Source: Glandiceps talaboti (Eukaryota > Hemichordata > Enteropneusta > Spengelidae). From it: 64,000 bases of DNA. A model generated the notes under the pieces. That model was not told the origin of the DNA and made no database searches. It was given only the letters and a program-made list of their open reading frames with translations. The DNA is taken from positions 1,991,001 through 2,055,000 of the forward strand of contig NC_135562.1 in assembly GCF_964340395.1 (NCBI RefSeq), in the 5' to 3' direction. The translations under genes were made by a program, and so were the position numbers. Shown one piece after another: positions 1 to 12,665 of the stretch (the stretch's first letter is position 1; each line of letters opens with the position of its first letter).

Positions 1-824
1 CTCAAGTATAGCCAGGCCATACAATTATTTTCTATCGATTGATCATCACGAAGGGTATGATATAATAGACTAGGCAACTCGGTATAAAGTATTACACTTA
101 AATATTGCAGGTACCTTTTCCAGCCTTAGATGTTAAAGTTTGTGGGATAGTTATACAATTATCTGCTAGTACCGAATAGCTATCCAATTTCTTAGTGTCA
201 TAATTATGTAGTCATCATGTGTCAAAACATAATATTTAATTGTATCATAATTATAGACATTGTTAGCCATCACAATTGATGGCATGCCAAGCTATTGTTC
301 GATGGCAAATCAATTAAAACGCAAGGTTGAGCTATCTAAAAGTGAAAATGTATTTGATTATACCTTTCCTTTAAGAATTGATACACGGCAACGTCTGTCC
401 AAAACGATTAATAGTTGACTACGAATGTAGACTATGATTTGGAAAATAACTAGGCAATTTCAAGTTAGTATATAAACTTGTTATATTAACATAGAGCAGC
501 GTGTGCCCTAATTCTGTAAATGTTGTTCGTATGTTATAATATTAAAATTGACAGGTGTTATAACGATGTACATTGTCAATGATATCAACTGTTCACAATC
601 ATTGCATCTTGACGTCAGAGGAGTAGAGGGGATGTGTGTACAAGTGACATTAATGTGTTATGGATAATATCATACATGTAGTCATGGAAAAAAGTATGAC
701 TGCTTTTGGAGAAAAGTCTCACTATGATGTCTAAGGATTAAAGTGCATGTGTACACGAACAGAAATGTGTACCGATCCATAGTATAGTTATACAGGGCTT
801 CTAAGTACAAGTACTTGACATATA
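1..824. other. AT-rich unique sequence, no feature seen
   Basis: No open frame, RNA fold or repeat that I can support on either strand. It ends in the tract that begins with (TG)n at 825. Confidence 0.5.
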
Positions 825-922
<98 letters not shown>

Positions 923-1015
923 TATATATATATAGACATATATATATAGACATATATATATATGTCTATATATAGTAAATAGTATCAAACTCGTAGAATA
1001 GAGTGCTGATGATTA

Positions 1016-1088
<73 letters not shown>
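825..1088. repeat. (TG)n/(TA)n compound microsatellite, two blocks
   Basis: A short (TG)n at 825-836 runs into (TA)n to about 917. Then come several TAGACATATATA variants to 975. A 44-bp non-repetitive spacer (976-1019) separates this from a second (TA)n at 1020-1088. The GACATATA and TATGTC variants are mutually complementary, so the first block can fold on itself. The open frames of Tyr-Ile repeats here are artefacts of the repeat. Confidence 0.95.
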
Positions 1089-1092
<4 letters not shown>

Positions 1093-2250
1093 CTTTACCA
1101 TAACATTCACTGATTATAAGGTATTTACACCTATTAAACTAAGTATACATACTATCAGAATTCAAGTACAAGAGCATTTCAAAGAGTGTTTGAAGAAAGA
1201 TCTAAAAGAGATTCGGTATGAACATCACCACGAAGACGTGAAAGGCATCTATACCATTCTGATAACTATCCGATGATATCATCAGAAAGATTCTAATATC
1301 ATATCATATGATAATGAATGTGAATATGAATATGAATGTTTGTCTAAAAACAAATGACGTTAGTAATATTTGGTTCCACAGTTCAAACACATCAAGTTTC
1401 TTCATAAACTACGAAATTAGTGTGTTGCTTTGGCATGAAACAATGAAAAGTTTACATATAACATCTCCGTCTAACACACCAATGTACTTATCAAGAATTG
1501 GTATTCAGCCAGGGGTTTCTGTGTATATTGAATATTGTACGCACTGATCGTACCTGGACTAACATACTGATAATCAAATTGACATGTTAATGCAAACAAT
1601 TTCACAGTAGTTTTAAGCATAGACATGGACTGCCTGTCAGGAGATTAAATATACGTCTATGAAGACATCAGACTTAATTAGAACCTATCAGTTGTACATG
1701 TTGTTAATGAGTTAGGCAGTATTTATCAACATGCTTTGAAGTTTTGTGTCAGGGTTTAGTAATTTAGCAAGACATTAGTTAATCAATTCTGAAGTCTGAA
1801 ATCTCATAGGAATAGAAATATAATTACACAGAATATGATAAGGCTAAATTAGATCTATTAAATGATAAAGGCATCGAATGCCTCACACTCTGAGTTGTTA
1901 CAGAATCAGTATATATTTCATAGTATGAACTACACTGTATAATGTTTTAAATGTTACTATTACGTGTAGCAAGCGAATTTCAAAGAATACTCGATTCCTA
2001 GATACTTATATAGATACTTATAGTTGTCATCAATGTTTACTGAAACCGTACAAACAGCACATCGCAATATATTGTACTGCTATGAAGGAATCCAACACGA
2101 TATACGAGAGCAAGTAGAGAAATACAGATATTCCTTGATTGTGAAGTGTCTTTAGGCTGCAATATCTCTAGATATTAAACAGGACCACAAGCACGTAGCC
2201 TTATCGATTTGCAAATTCCAACCTAATCAATGCTACTAGGTGTATCCCAA
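1089..2250. other. AT-rich unique sequence, no feature seen
   Basis: Only short open frames occur; the longest is 79 codons (1308-1547), with no recognisable domain or splice context. The last 20 bases (TGCTACTAGGTGTATCCCAA) flank the 3' tail of the SINE and partly match sequence on its other side at 2651-2671. Confidence 0.5.
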
Positions 2251-2608
2251 AATAATAATAATAATGTTGGTTTCTTATATAGCGCTTTCCCACTCCGTGC
2301 TCAAAGCGCTTTACAATTATTACCCCTGGCTCGGATCAGAACGGCACAACGGCCCTTTAGTCTTCCTCAACTCCCCGGGGAGCATACAATCCATTGCAGC
2401 CATTTCAGCGCATAGGATTAAAGCCTTCACATTGCAACCTACATCCTACCAGGTCCCCAATTATACAGCTGGGTTTACTGAGGCACAGTCGTGGTTCAAA
2501 TCTTGCCCAAGGACTTTAGCCACTCAGAAACAAACAGCAGGCAGCGACGGGGCTCGAACCTGCAACCTGTAGATTCCAAGCCGGTCACGCTAACCATTCA
2601 CCCATCAT
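2251..2608 (-). mobile_element. tRNA-derived SINE, nearly full length
   Basis: Read on the minus strand, this begins with a tRNA-like head. The A-box/D-arm-like TGGTTAGCG lies at 2596-2588 and the B-box GGTTCGAGCCC at 2560-2550. A body of about 230 bp follows (2540-2310). The 3' end contains TTGTAAAGCGCTTTGAGCA and GCGCTATATAAG and finishes in (ATT)n at 2265-2251. The head is characteristic of RNA polymerase III-transcribed SINEs. The 3' end resembles the 3' UTR of the LINE at 10769-11235, which suggests that LINE supplies the retrotransposition machinery (inference). GTGTATCCCAAAA occurs on both sides (about 2239-2251 and 2659-2671) and may be a target-site duplication. It is non-coding, and the 110-codon plus-strand frame across it is a shadow. 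Confidence 0.88.
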
Positions 2609-2705
2609 GACTCCAAAGGTAATAGACTATGGTGCAGACAGACTGGCGTCTCTAATACGTGTATCCCAAAAGGTAATAGACTATGGTGCAGGCAGACTAG
2701 CGTCG
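2609..2705. repeat. two direct copies of a ~34-bp unit at the SINE 5' edge
   Basis: AGGTAATAGACTATGGTGCA begins at about 2616 and again at about 2670. Each copy continues as GGCAGACT or GACAGACT, then (A/G)GCGTC. The two copies are separated by GTATCCCAAA-containing sequence. Either the SINE head is longer than drawn and a second 5' fragment lies next to it, or the flank was duplicated at insertion. Confidence 0.7.
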
Positions 2706-4037
<1,332 letters not shown>

Positions 4038-4046
4038 ACGAACTGA

Positions 4047-4145
4047 TGATCGCACAATGCGTGAAACTCCGAGTTACAACCAAGAAAGAGTTCCAGTACT
4101 ACCAAAAATATTGCGCTCTGCCACTGCAGATTGATACTCACCGAG

Positions 4146-4148
<3 letters not shown>
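4047..4148 (+). mobile_element. TA-associated dispersed repeat, copy 1
   Basis: Sequence between the (GA)n block and a (TA)n array. It contains AACCAAGAAAGAGTTCCAGT, ACTACCAAAA and ATTGCGCTCTGCCACTGC. The same string occurs reverse-complemented at 41941-42030, also beside (TA)n. CCGAGTTA occurs at 4069-4076 and 4141-4148, a 72-bp direct repeat interval around the shared core. Function and class are unknown. A non-autonomous element inserting in, or carrying, TA repeats is my inference. Confidence 0.6.

Positions 4149-4232
<84 letters not shown>
4147..4232. repeat. (TA)n microsatellite
   Basis: About 43 uninterrupted TA units directly after dispersed-repeat copy 1. Confidence 0.97.
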
Positions 4233-4233
<1 letters not shown>

Positions 4234-4290
4234 CAATGGCACGTATATATTCCAGCAAAATTAGTAGACATTGATTGACCTTTTTATTTC

Positions 4291-4554
4291 AAATGATAAA
4301 ACATATCAATCATCTGGGACAATTCCTCAGAGTTTATTGATTTAACATGAAAAAGATCAGAAACAGCAAATAAATTAAATCATGAATACGTACATACCTT
4401 TAAATACACATACTTTATGTTAAAATGATAAAACTTATCAAATATCTGGGACAATTCCTCAGAGTGTATTGATTTAACACGAAAAAGAACAGAAACATCA
4501 AATAAATTAAATCATGAATACGTACATTCCTTTAAATACACATACTTCATGTAA
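4291..4554. repeat. 132-bp tandem duplication, two copies
   Basis: Unit 1 runs from about 4291 to 4422 and unit 2 from about 4423 to 4554. Both contain CTGGGACAATTCCTCAGAG, a GAAAAAGA(T/A)CAGAAACA stretch, and AAATCATGAATACGTACAT (4378 and 4510). Only a handful of substitutions separate them, so the duplication looks fairly young. No coding content. Confidence 0.92.
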
Positions 4555-6221
4555 TTCTTCATTTTAAAGCTATTTATCACATGACGCTCTCAATTTGATA
4601 TTGAAATCTACATATGTTGGCTGATATGGTAAACACTTTGTACTTTGTATATATGAAAGTGACCATATGGATTGTAAATTGGTATTTTTGGGGTGATTTT
4701 GTATTCATAAAATAACTAATATGTGTTCTATTTGAGCAAACAATGTGAAACAACATATACCAAGTCCATGTTTGTAACTCAATAAATTACAAAAAGCTAG
4801 AAAGTGTCTGAAAATCGTATTATCGTATGTACAATAACACATAGTTTACAGGTTTTGGCAATTTACTGAATAACAAACATGATTTGGTATATGTTTTTCA
4901 CATTGGTTTAGAAGTATGTAAAGACAGTAGACTTTTTAGGAATAAAACATCCAAAATATAAACCAAACTGTCATCATATGGCCTCTTTAAAACCCCTTTC
5001 AATTGTGTTCATGACACTTTGGCATATACTTTATTGATCATTATTAAGTGTCTCATTAGTATGCAGGGTTGACAAGAAAGACAAGATAAAGGAATGTGTT
5101 TGACCGTTAAATTTGCTATCATTTCCTTACGTTTGTTGCCAAACTTCATCCGGGTGCAGTCATCTTAAACTAAGGAAGCGTGCTACGATTTCAAGAAGGC
5201 ACACACTGGAATTTAATGATGTGAGCACAGAAACGCCATTTGAAGAGCCTGTGATTTAAGTAACAGTGAAATACTTGAAGGACTTTCACTTCCATTGCAA
5301 ATGTGTGAATGAAGCCGTGACGAAAGTCCTTATGCAGAGTAAAACTTCACAAAGTATAGTTCTTCCACCTCGATTTCTTCGGTTCATTAAACATATAGAC
5401 ATTAATGTAATTCAAACTATTCGGTTTCTATGGTATCACTTAAAACTACATGGAATCAACGAAACGACAAAAGTGACATGATTCGCCTAAAATTAGAGTG
5501 AATTGGACTAAAATATTTAAGTGACGTTAACTATTTTATCCTTCATTATTCTCAACTCGTACAGCAATCATCTCGCCTGGCTACATAAGCTCGTTAACCC
5601 GATTACTAAAGGATAGATAGCAAACGAATGTTAAATTGACGTCATAGTAAGCTTTTAAGGTTATTTTTATTAGTTTTATTTTGTGTGAAAACCCCAATAG
5701 AAATATGGCAGGTGTATGTCTGTGATTCTGTCAACCTAAATATCCATTACGTCAGTACCTAATGCATATTTGTGGCAACCTTGCCAAAAACAAGACAATT
5801 TCTCTTGGAGAAAATATCCTTTTCTTAGAAGGTAATGCTAAGCTGTTTCTAAGGTAACACACACGAAATAAGATAAGACACAGCATAAAATCCATTTTGC
5901 TGATTAATCGATAAATGTCAGTGTCGGATTAGGAGATGTGGAACAACGTTTGTCTGTGTGAGCTTTCGAAAATTTCTAAACGAAATAATGATCTCGTTTT
6001 GAACTGATGAGATAGCTTCTGAAAGTGTAAGTTGCAGATTGTGTTTTTTGACGACAGTAATGATATACAGTATAAAGACATGTGTTGGAGTATTAATTTA
6101 TGTGTCATTTCGTTGCATGTATATTCCAGCCAAATCAACTATCAATAATATTTTTTAATGCACTTGCATCAACGTCAATATAAACCAAACCACGCAAAAC
6201 TGTACTGTATACAGTACAACA
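4555..6221. other. AT-rich unique sequence, no feature seen
   Basis: Longest frames are 71 codons (5266-5481, plus) and 69 codons (5929-6138, minus), without recognisable motifs. No hairpin or repeat stands out. Confidence 0.45.
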
Positions 6222-6300
6222 TAATAATACTAATCTTTATTCGTCCAAATAAATTCGGAAATGTGTTTGGTCGGCACAAGAGCAATGCCTTAGTGCCTCA
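6222..6300 (-). mobile_element. probable retroelement 3' end with AATAAA signal
   Basis: On the minus strand the sequence reads through AAATTTATTTGG-like DNA into GACGAATAAAGATTAGTATTATTATG. A terminal AATAAAG followed by an ATT-rich tail is typical of 3' ends of animal LINEs and SINEs. No coding part is preserved upstream, so the family cannot be assigned. A chance resemblance is possible. Confidence 0.4.
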
Positions 6301-7473
6301 GTCATGAAGATGCATTTTTTATTATTTTAATGTGTTTTTTCAAATACGGGCAATCGTCATTTGTAAGCTCTTATTATGTTAAAAGACAGTATTCTCTTAG
6401 AATGATGCATTACATTGATCAGGTGTTATCTTAAAACTAATGATCCTATGACATTTCAATCTGACAGTGATGTATGACGTAACGACAATGTGGTAACTGT
6501 ATATAAAGCATAGTCACATTGTTATTAATTGCTAGGATGTCCTTAAAGAATTAAACTTCTTTATTCAATCATGTCAGAGATATTTTTAACAGATTATTTA
6601 CTCTAAGGACAATTATGGCGACTTTGGTCTATGTTGAGTAGAAAATCAACATATATATATAACAGAACTACATAACTTCAGCTCGTTTTATATCTTGTCT
6701 GGTAGCTGACATATTCGATACTATCATATTCTGAATAGGTCGCATTGTATAAATAAATTACGTAGTTTAATGTGTTATTGGTGAAACATGTATAGCCATT
6801 TTATGATTGTGTGACTGACAAAATTACACTGTCATTCAAAACACTATTCGTGTCTAAGACGTTTATAGTGTTATTTCTAATATCAAGACTAGTGACCATG
6901 CCCTTAAATGATATATACATGTACTAATTATAAATTTATCAGTTAAGTACATTCATGTCATAGACATTGTACATGTACAAGTCCCATTACCTCGAAACAC
7001 ATCGTTCTCAACAGCGGATTTAAATAATTTTTGTTTCGACTATATATGTGTGTGTTACAATTTTATTCTCAATATCAGTCAGATTAACATGTGTGACCAG
7101 AGGGTCACTATTAAAATGACTGCGGCGAGGAGACGTGTTGTATAACACTTTATTCACTCAGCGTATAGACAATAGAAAACAAACCTGCAATGAGTATACA
7201 GAAAGGAAAAGAATACAGCTCAAAGTAGATAGATGATAAGACGAACATGACAACAGTTCATTAAATAGGACTAATTATAATGTATAAAGTATAATTAATT
7301 ATAACTACATCAACTCTTACCCTGCACGTTGGCTGAATCTAGTGTGACAGTTGAGTGACGCTACCTACTGCAAGGTGCCCGTTCGGGGTGTGTCTCGCCT
7401 TATAAATGCTCATTTGAATAATGAACAACCCAAGTTGCGGAATCACCTGCTGAAAACAGCAAGTGACCAATCA
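6301..7473. other. AT-rich unique sequence, no feature seen
   Basis: No open frame or repeat of note. ACATTGTACATGTACA at 6965 is a short chance palindrome. Confidence 0.45.
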
Positions 7474-7799
<326 letters not shown>

Positions 7800-8972
7800 G
7801 CCTTCTTTTTGTTTGTTTATTTGTCTGCCTTAATTAACCATATACATTTATGCATAGACAGTATGATATCGGTCATGGCAAAAGAAAGACAGGCTGACAG
7901 GGAGAGTAATATAGACAGGCATAGATACGTAAACATAGTGACATCTGAAGATTGTTGAACACCTTTATACAAATTGATCATGACAGAAGAGCAATTGAAG
8001 TTATTAGATAAGTAATTTGGCTAGGATAAGGTGACAATTTTGAAATTGCAGTTTTCTCATGTGAGATGAAACACATTACTCTTCGCCCTCTGATTGCCAC
8101 TATCGTTTGAAATGAACGTAATGCCACTGAGTATTATATCCCTTTTTCCATCGGACAGAATTTCATTATATAGTGGGTATAGTTAAACTTTATGTAGTAG
8201 GGCGATTTAAAAGTACGAGCAACATCCTCTTATTGCAATCATCTTAAGCAGAGAAGAGGATACGTCTATAACAATATTTTAATACATGTACAATGTACAT
8301 ACCTTTTCAATATATCCAATTACTTTGTCGCATCAAGACATGTTCTTTAAACGAAGCCATTCCATTCTCCACGAGAGTCTTGACTTCTTAAGTCCCCAAT
8401 TATAATTATTGCAATAAGTGGCCTTTGATATAAACAAAATGTAGGTCAATTTCTCCGGCATCAAATTTGATATATCACTGCACGCCCATCTTCAAAATTT
8501 TGCATAAAGAAATATGCATTCTAACATAACAATTAACTAGCCCCAATAAATAAATAGGCATATGTGTTATAGCACTGATGAACATGGTAAGCCTTACAGT
8601 TTTGAACGGCAAAAATGAAACAATATTAGTGTATCCAAACCCCATGCTTTTTACATAAATCCTGATTGTATGGTGACAGGTAAAACGTTGCCATTCATCA
8701 TTCATTCATTAGCAGATAAAACCTGGGTATACAGGCAACACAGATTGCGATTTGTATGTAGAAATAACCAAGGATGACACAATTAAAATGTATGCTAATT
8801 AAACTTGTCCATTTGAAATTAAACATGCAAGACGGTCTTTATTTATATTATTTAACGTTTTCTTTTTATTAATGGGTTATACCTATGGAAGACTTAAAAA
8901 ATAAATTTGTGTTAGGAATTGCTCCAAGCGATTTTCTGTTATGCAGACACAGTCACACATAAAGTTATTAAG
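7800..8972. other. AT-rich unique sequence, no feature seen
   Basis: One 76-codon minus frame (8475-8705) has no recognisable domain. ACATGTACAATGTACAT at 8285-8301 is a short near-palindrome. Confidence 0.45.
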
Positions 8973-9306
8973 AATGAATGAATGAATGAATGAATGAATG
9001 AAATTTATTTCACCAGATAACAAAATTAAGCTACACTTTCCGTTCAAAGACGCATATGATACAAATATACAAAATGAACACAAAAGAAATAGACAATTGT
9101 TATCTGATGTGGACCATGGAAATAGTTCAGCGGAACTAGTCTTGTCCATGGCCAAGATTCATTCGGGTTTGGGACTGTGTGACAGGGCTATGTTGCACGC
9201 TCTATATCACGTTGATGTGGAACTGTCAAGGCTTTCCCAGTCATTCAACATGCTATCCTGGCGTCACCCAGGCCAGGCAAACATAACACTTGCAGGCTCC
9301 ATGTGA
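8973..9306 (-). mobile_element. probable retroelement 3' end with (TTCA)n tail
   Basis: On the minus strand about 300 bp of relatively GC-rich sequence ends in GGTGAAATAAATTTCATTCA and then (TTCA)n at 9001-8973. An AATAAA just before a short-unit tail is the layout of a LINE or SINE 3' end. The compositional step against the AT-rich flanks also supports an insertion. The upstream part has stops in all minus frames, so no RT remnant is readable. The 102-codon plus-strand frame (8998-9306) starts inside the tail repeat and is probably a shadow. Confidence 0.5.
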
Positions 9307-10768
9307 AAGACTTATTAAGGGACAAAGCGATCGTGCAACGTGTAACTTTCACTACCGAATGTACATAATGAATGTCATTCATGTCCTTCTAGACTAATGT
9401 CTTTCCGAAAACAACCTCACTGGATGACATATTCGAGTACATTAGTGACAGAATCACGTTCATGACTAGAACTTAAAGAGGAGTATATTTGTTGTATACA
9501 AACAACTGTATTCCTAACTTAATTACTTGGATATACAATGCTGATGTGGTATTTAGTGATACACCTGGAAATTATTAGAAAATATATCCTTGTGTATGAG
9601 TGATTGTTTTATTCCATACACCAAGAATTGATTGAAAGTATTGTGTTCTAGGATGATTAATTAATCTTGCCTAGGATCGATCTATCGCATAATTGAGTAC
9701 ATAAAGTAAGGTAGTAAACTATCACTTTACTTTCAAAAGGACATTTTAAAAACCTCGAAAGAGTAACTAAAATATTATTGAAGTCTTTATCGATGTGACG
9801 GCAAAATAATGGTTATTTAGATTAAATGAATAACCTCAAAACAGCTATATTGACAATGTAAATGATTTATTTGTCAATGACAGCAGGATAATTAGATAGT
9901 TTTGTAAATGAGATATGTCCGTAAGTGGTATTAACAAACTATTATGTCTCTAATAACCTCATTACACTTTTATTGACATGACGAAATTGCAGAGAAGGGA
10001 AGTTTTACAAATAACCTTACAGAACATGTTTATGTCATTTCTGTTTGACAGTGGCATCGAATATTGAAAGCCGAGATTACAGTAGAGGAAATTCAACTTA
10101 TAAATCTCTACTTAAAATCCCCAACCACATTTTTATTTTAAAACAATGAGAATGTCACTACAGAAAATAAGGTATGTTCATCAAATTTGTGTTCTGGGGA
10201 GTCATTTGATTATTTGACCACATAAATTTTGCTAGGTTGCCAAGAAACACCCAATTTGTTTACATCTATTGTTCTTTTAGTGATTCACCATTGTCTCATG
10301 GGTCTTAGTACCCATGAATATTTATTACCTCTAAGAGCTGTTTTCGTTCAGTAAATAGTCGGCAATACATATACATTATGCATCTGATAAATTCAACTAT
10401 AAACAACAGATTAACAACAGATTCAATATTGTTTATTGACAACCCAGCAAACTTTATGTGACGTCAGATCATGAAACTACTCTTCAAAACCACAGTTTAT
10501 ATTTCAACCATGAATAGAAGCGACTATTTTGTCATGTCTGTGTTTTAATGTATTGAACCCGGTACCATTTTACGGCATAGAACTCTCATTTTAGGGCATA
10601 TAATCCAATCAACAACTTGTCACTAAATGATCCATGGTATCATACATACAACATAGTTTATTTAGTTTGGTGTCATTTGTTGAATGAATTATGACTGTAA
10701 TGATAGTGCCAGCAAAGTGATGGATATGGTAACTAATTACAAATTTCTTATTATTTTCAACATTAAAT
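9307..10768. other. AT-rich unique sequence, no feature seen
   Basis: Neither strand shows a frame over about 60 codons or a repeat unit. This is the upstream flank of the LINE tail in plus orientation. Confidence 0.45.
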
Positions 10769-10769
10769 G

Positions 10770-10826
<57 letters not shown>
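10769..10826. repeat. (TAA)n tail of the LINE
   Basis: About 19 TAA units mark the LINE 3' end in minus orientation. The Leu-rich minus frame (10609-10863) arises from it. Confidence 0.95.
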
Positions 10827-10896
10827 GATAAAAAAGATTTGTATAGCGCCTAGTATCCATCAAGTGATGCTCACTGGCGCTTTACAAAAGATGCTA

Positions 10897-11231
10897 TCAC
10901 AAATAGGCTATCTCAAAAAGGTATGTCTTTACTCTTAACTTGAAAGTCTCAATACTCAGTGCCGAGCGGACAGTGTTTGGCATTTGGTTCCACAGTATTG
11001 CGGCGGCGTAGCTGAAAGATCGATCTCCATACGATTTGAGTCTTGTTCTGGGAACCTAGAGTGTTGTATGATGACTCGAGCGTAAAGATCTTGTAGGGTT
11101 GTTAACTACGATAAGTTCAGCCTGATATTGAGGGGCGAGACCATTTAATGATTTATAGGTGAGAAATAGAATTTTATATTGGATTCTGTAGGTCACCGGA
11201 AGCCAATCGAGATGTATCAGGATAACGTTAT
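10897..11231 (-). pseudogene. C-terminal fragment of LINE reverse transcriptase ORF
   Basis: The minus-strand frame reads VILIHLDWLPV, then YKILFLTYKSLNGLAPQY, PTRSLRSSHH, a TAG stop at 11058-11056, VPRTRLKSYGDRSFSYAAA, ILWNQMPNTVRSALS and FKLRVKTYLFEIAYL, then TGA at 10899-10897. The series HWLPV..YKIL.LTYK.LNGLAP, R.LRS, VPR....YGDRSFS.AA..LWN.LP..IR and FK..LKT.LF is the conserved C-terminal tail of animal jockey-superfamily (L2/CR1/Rex1-type) pol proteins. The frame is intact except for the one TAG, so the copy is decayed but not ancient. The endonuclease and RT catalytic domains are missing through 5' truncation, so it cannot act on its own. Confidence 0.92.
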
Positions 11232-11603
11232 TTCATTACGAATCGTATCACATGACATATTTGTCCATGTTTTTATGTTCTGATAGTTTTAAATCATCAC
11301 ACCTAGCGAGTTAATATGTCTCAAATATTTCTATTCATAGTATAATACTCAAACTTTTTTCAAACACTGAATTGTTTAATGTATGGAAACTGTTTGCTAC
11401 AGAAACCGACACATTTGTACACGTTGATAGGTTTGGCGGATTAAGTTCATTAATGACGTTACATTTTTAATGATGTAGTCTACATTCAGAGTACAATGGG
11501 TGATTCGAAATACGTAATGCTTTGTGAAGCAGGTCATATAAATGTTTCAGTCACGATTCGGGAATATTAACAATTTTACAATGCACAAGCCAAGTTAAAA
11601 TAA

Positions 11604-11921
11604 AAATATGGAATGTATACCATGGTTGTTCTACGTCATGACAACCGTTTCTATATCGCGATAATGCATGTCTACGTCATTGGTTCTGCTGTGTTCGAAA
11701 TATGAGTCAAAACGTTCAAAATTGTCATTACTTTCCCCGATTTTCTTTGATATGGCTGGCGATGGTAAAATTATATTATTCTCCTATATTTTTCTTCATT
11801 CAGCCGGAAAATACTCGTGATCTAAGGGTCTTGTCACTACGAGTCCCTAGACTCGTAGCCCCTTAGGTCACTCGTATTTTCCTTTGGCTGAATGAAGAAA
11901 ACATTGGGGAATAACATCTAA
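11604..11921. mobile_element. foldback-hairpin MITE-like element, copy A
   Basis: The 5' part (11604-11770) has ~21-bp internal repeats rich in CTACGTCA, then GGTTCTGCTGTGTTCGAAAT and ATGAGTCAAAACGTTCAAAA. The 3' part (11774-11918) is a long imperfect inverted repeat. TTCTTCATTCAGCCGGAAAA on the left pairs with TTTTCCTTTGGCTGAATGAA on the right. A nested inner hairpin, CTACGAGTC/GACTCGTAG, is centred near 11848. The same architecture recurs at 50851-51167. It encodes nothing, which suggests a non-autonomous DNA element, but no target-site duplication is clear. Confidence 0.85.
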
Positions 11922-12484
11922 GTACAGCAGGTCATTCGTCAAGCATGGAATAAATGCACATTTGATGTCAGAATGGCACCGTGTAATTAAAGGATCGGTC
12001 AAATATAGGTGTTATATTGTCAAGAGGTTAAGGATTTTCAATGTTTCAACGGATATGTACAATTAACTGATATTGGTGTTAGGGCAAGTTCGAAATGTTC
12101 GGTACAGATGACACTTCTACAACCGTATTATCACTTTGGAAGGTGTAGTAACAGACTAGCAATCTCTTGGGAACACTTCATTCTTCAAACGTCCCTTGTT
12201 TTTCTTTAAGTATGATGTTGATATACGTTGATGTCTCTTATCGAAGTAGATGGATTGAGATTACCATTCGAGTGGCACTATAAGTGGGCAGAATAGTAGA
12301 GCTTGAGAGTTAAGCTATATGTGTGAAAGCTGTGATACATCATTACCTCCAACGCTAAGTGACTTGTTTATTTGGACAATGGCATATTTTTCACATCTCA
12401 ATACTATACGGTTTGAATACAATTTCATTTGGTTTTAAAAATAATTTACACGAATAATTAATTCCAAATAACACCTTTAATTAT

Positions 12485-12487
<3 letters not shown>
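11922..12487. other. AT-rich unique sequence, no feature seen
   Basis: Contains one 66-codon plus frame (12009-12209) with no recognisable motif. Confidence 0.45.
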
Positions 12488-12533
<46 letters not shown>

Positions 12534-12665
12534 TTAGTGAAGTATACATACATACATACATACATACATACATACATACATACATACATACATACAAACA
12601 TACATACATACATACATACATACATACATACATACATACATACATACATACATACATACATACAT
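12488..12665. repeat. (CA)n then (TACA)n microsatellites
   Basis: (CA)n spans 12488-12527. After a 16-bp spacer, (TACA)n spans 12544-12665 with one CAAACA interruption near 12595. Confidence 0.97.

Larger units (their letters stand above)
10769..11235 (-). mobile_element. 5'-truncated non-LTR retrotransposon (L2/CR1/Rex-like LINE)
   Basis: The fragment holds the last ~110 codons of a LINE pol ORF (10897-11231), a short 3' UTR with TTTGTAAAGCGCC and GGCGCTATACAAATC, and a (TAA)n tail at 10826-10769. The protein motifs are diagnostic of the RT C-terminus (see the pseudogene entry). 5' truncation is usual for LINEs, as reverse transcription starts at the 3' end. A microsatellite rather than poly-A tail is typical of L2/CR1-type elements. 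The 5' edge is uncertain: recognisable frame ends near 11231, with possible frameshifted remnants to about 11245. Confidence 0.92.

Noticed and set aside
1367-1381. 15-base match ATTTGGTTCCACAGT to the LINE coding region
   Set aside because: No similarity continues on either side, and a 15-mer match is expected by chance in a 64-kb self-comparison.
2240-2572. 110-codon plus frame
   Set aside because: It runs antisense through the tRNA-derived SINE, which is non-coding.
2540-2608. A genuine tRNA gene on the minus strand
   Set aside because: The A-box and B-box are present, but the acceptor stem does not pair and the sequence continues into a SINE body, so it is a tRNA-derived head.
8998-9306. 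102-codon ATG frame on the plus strand
   Set aside because: Its ATG lies inside the GAAT tail of a probable minus-strand retroelement. The frame runs antisense through the element, so it is most likely a shadow.
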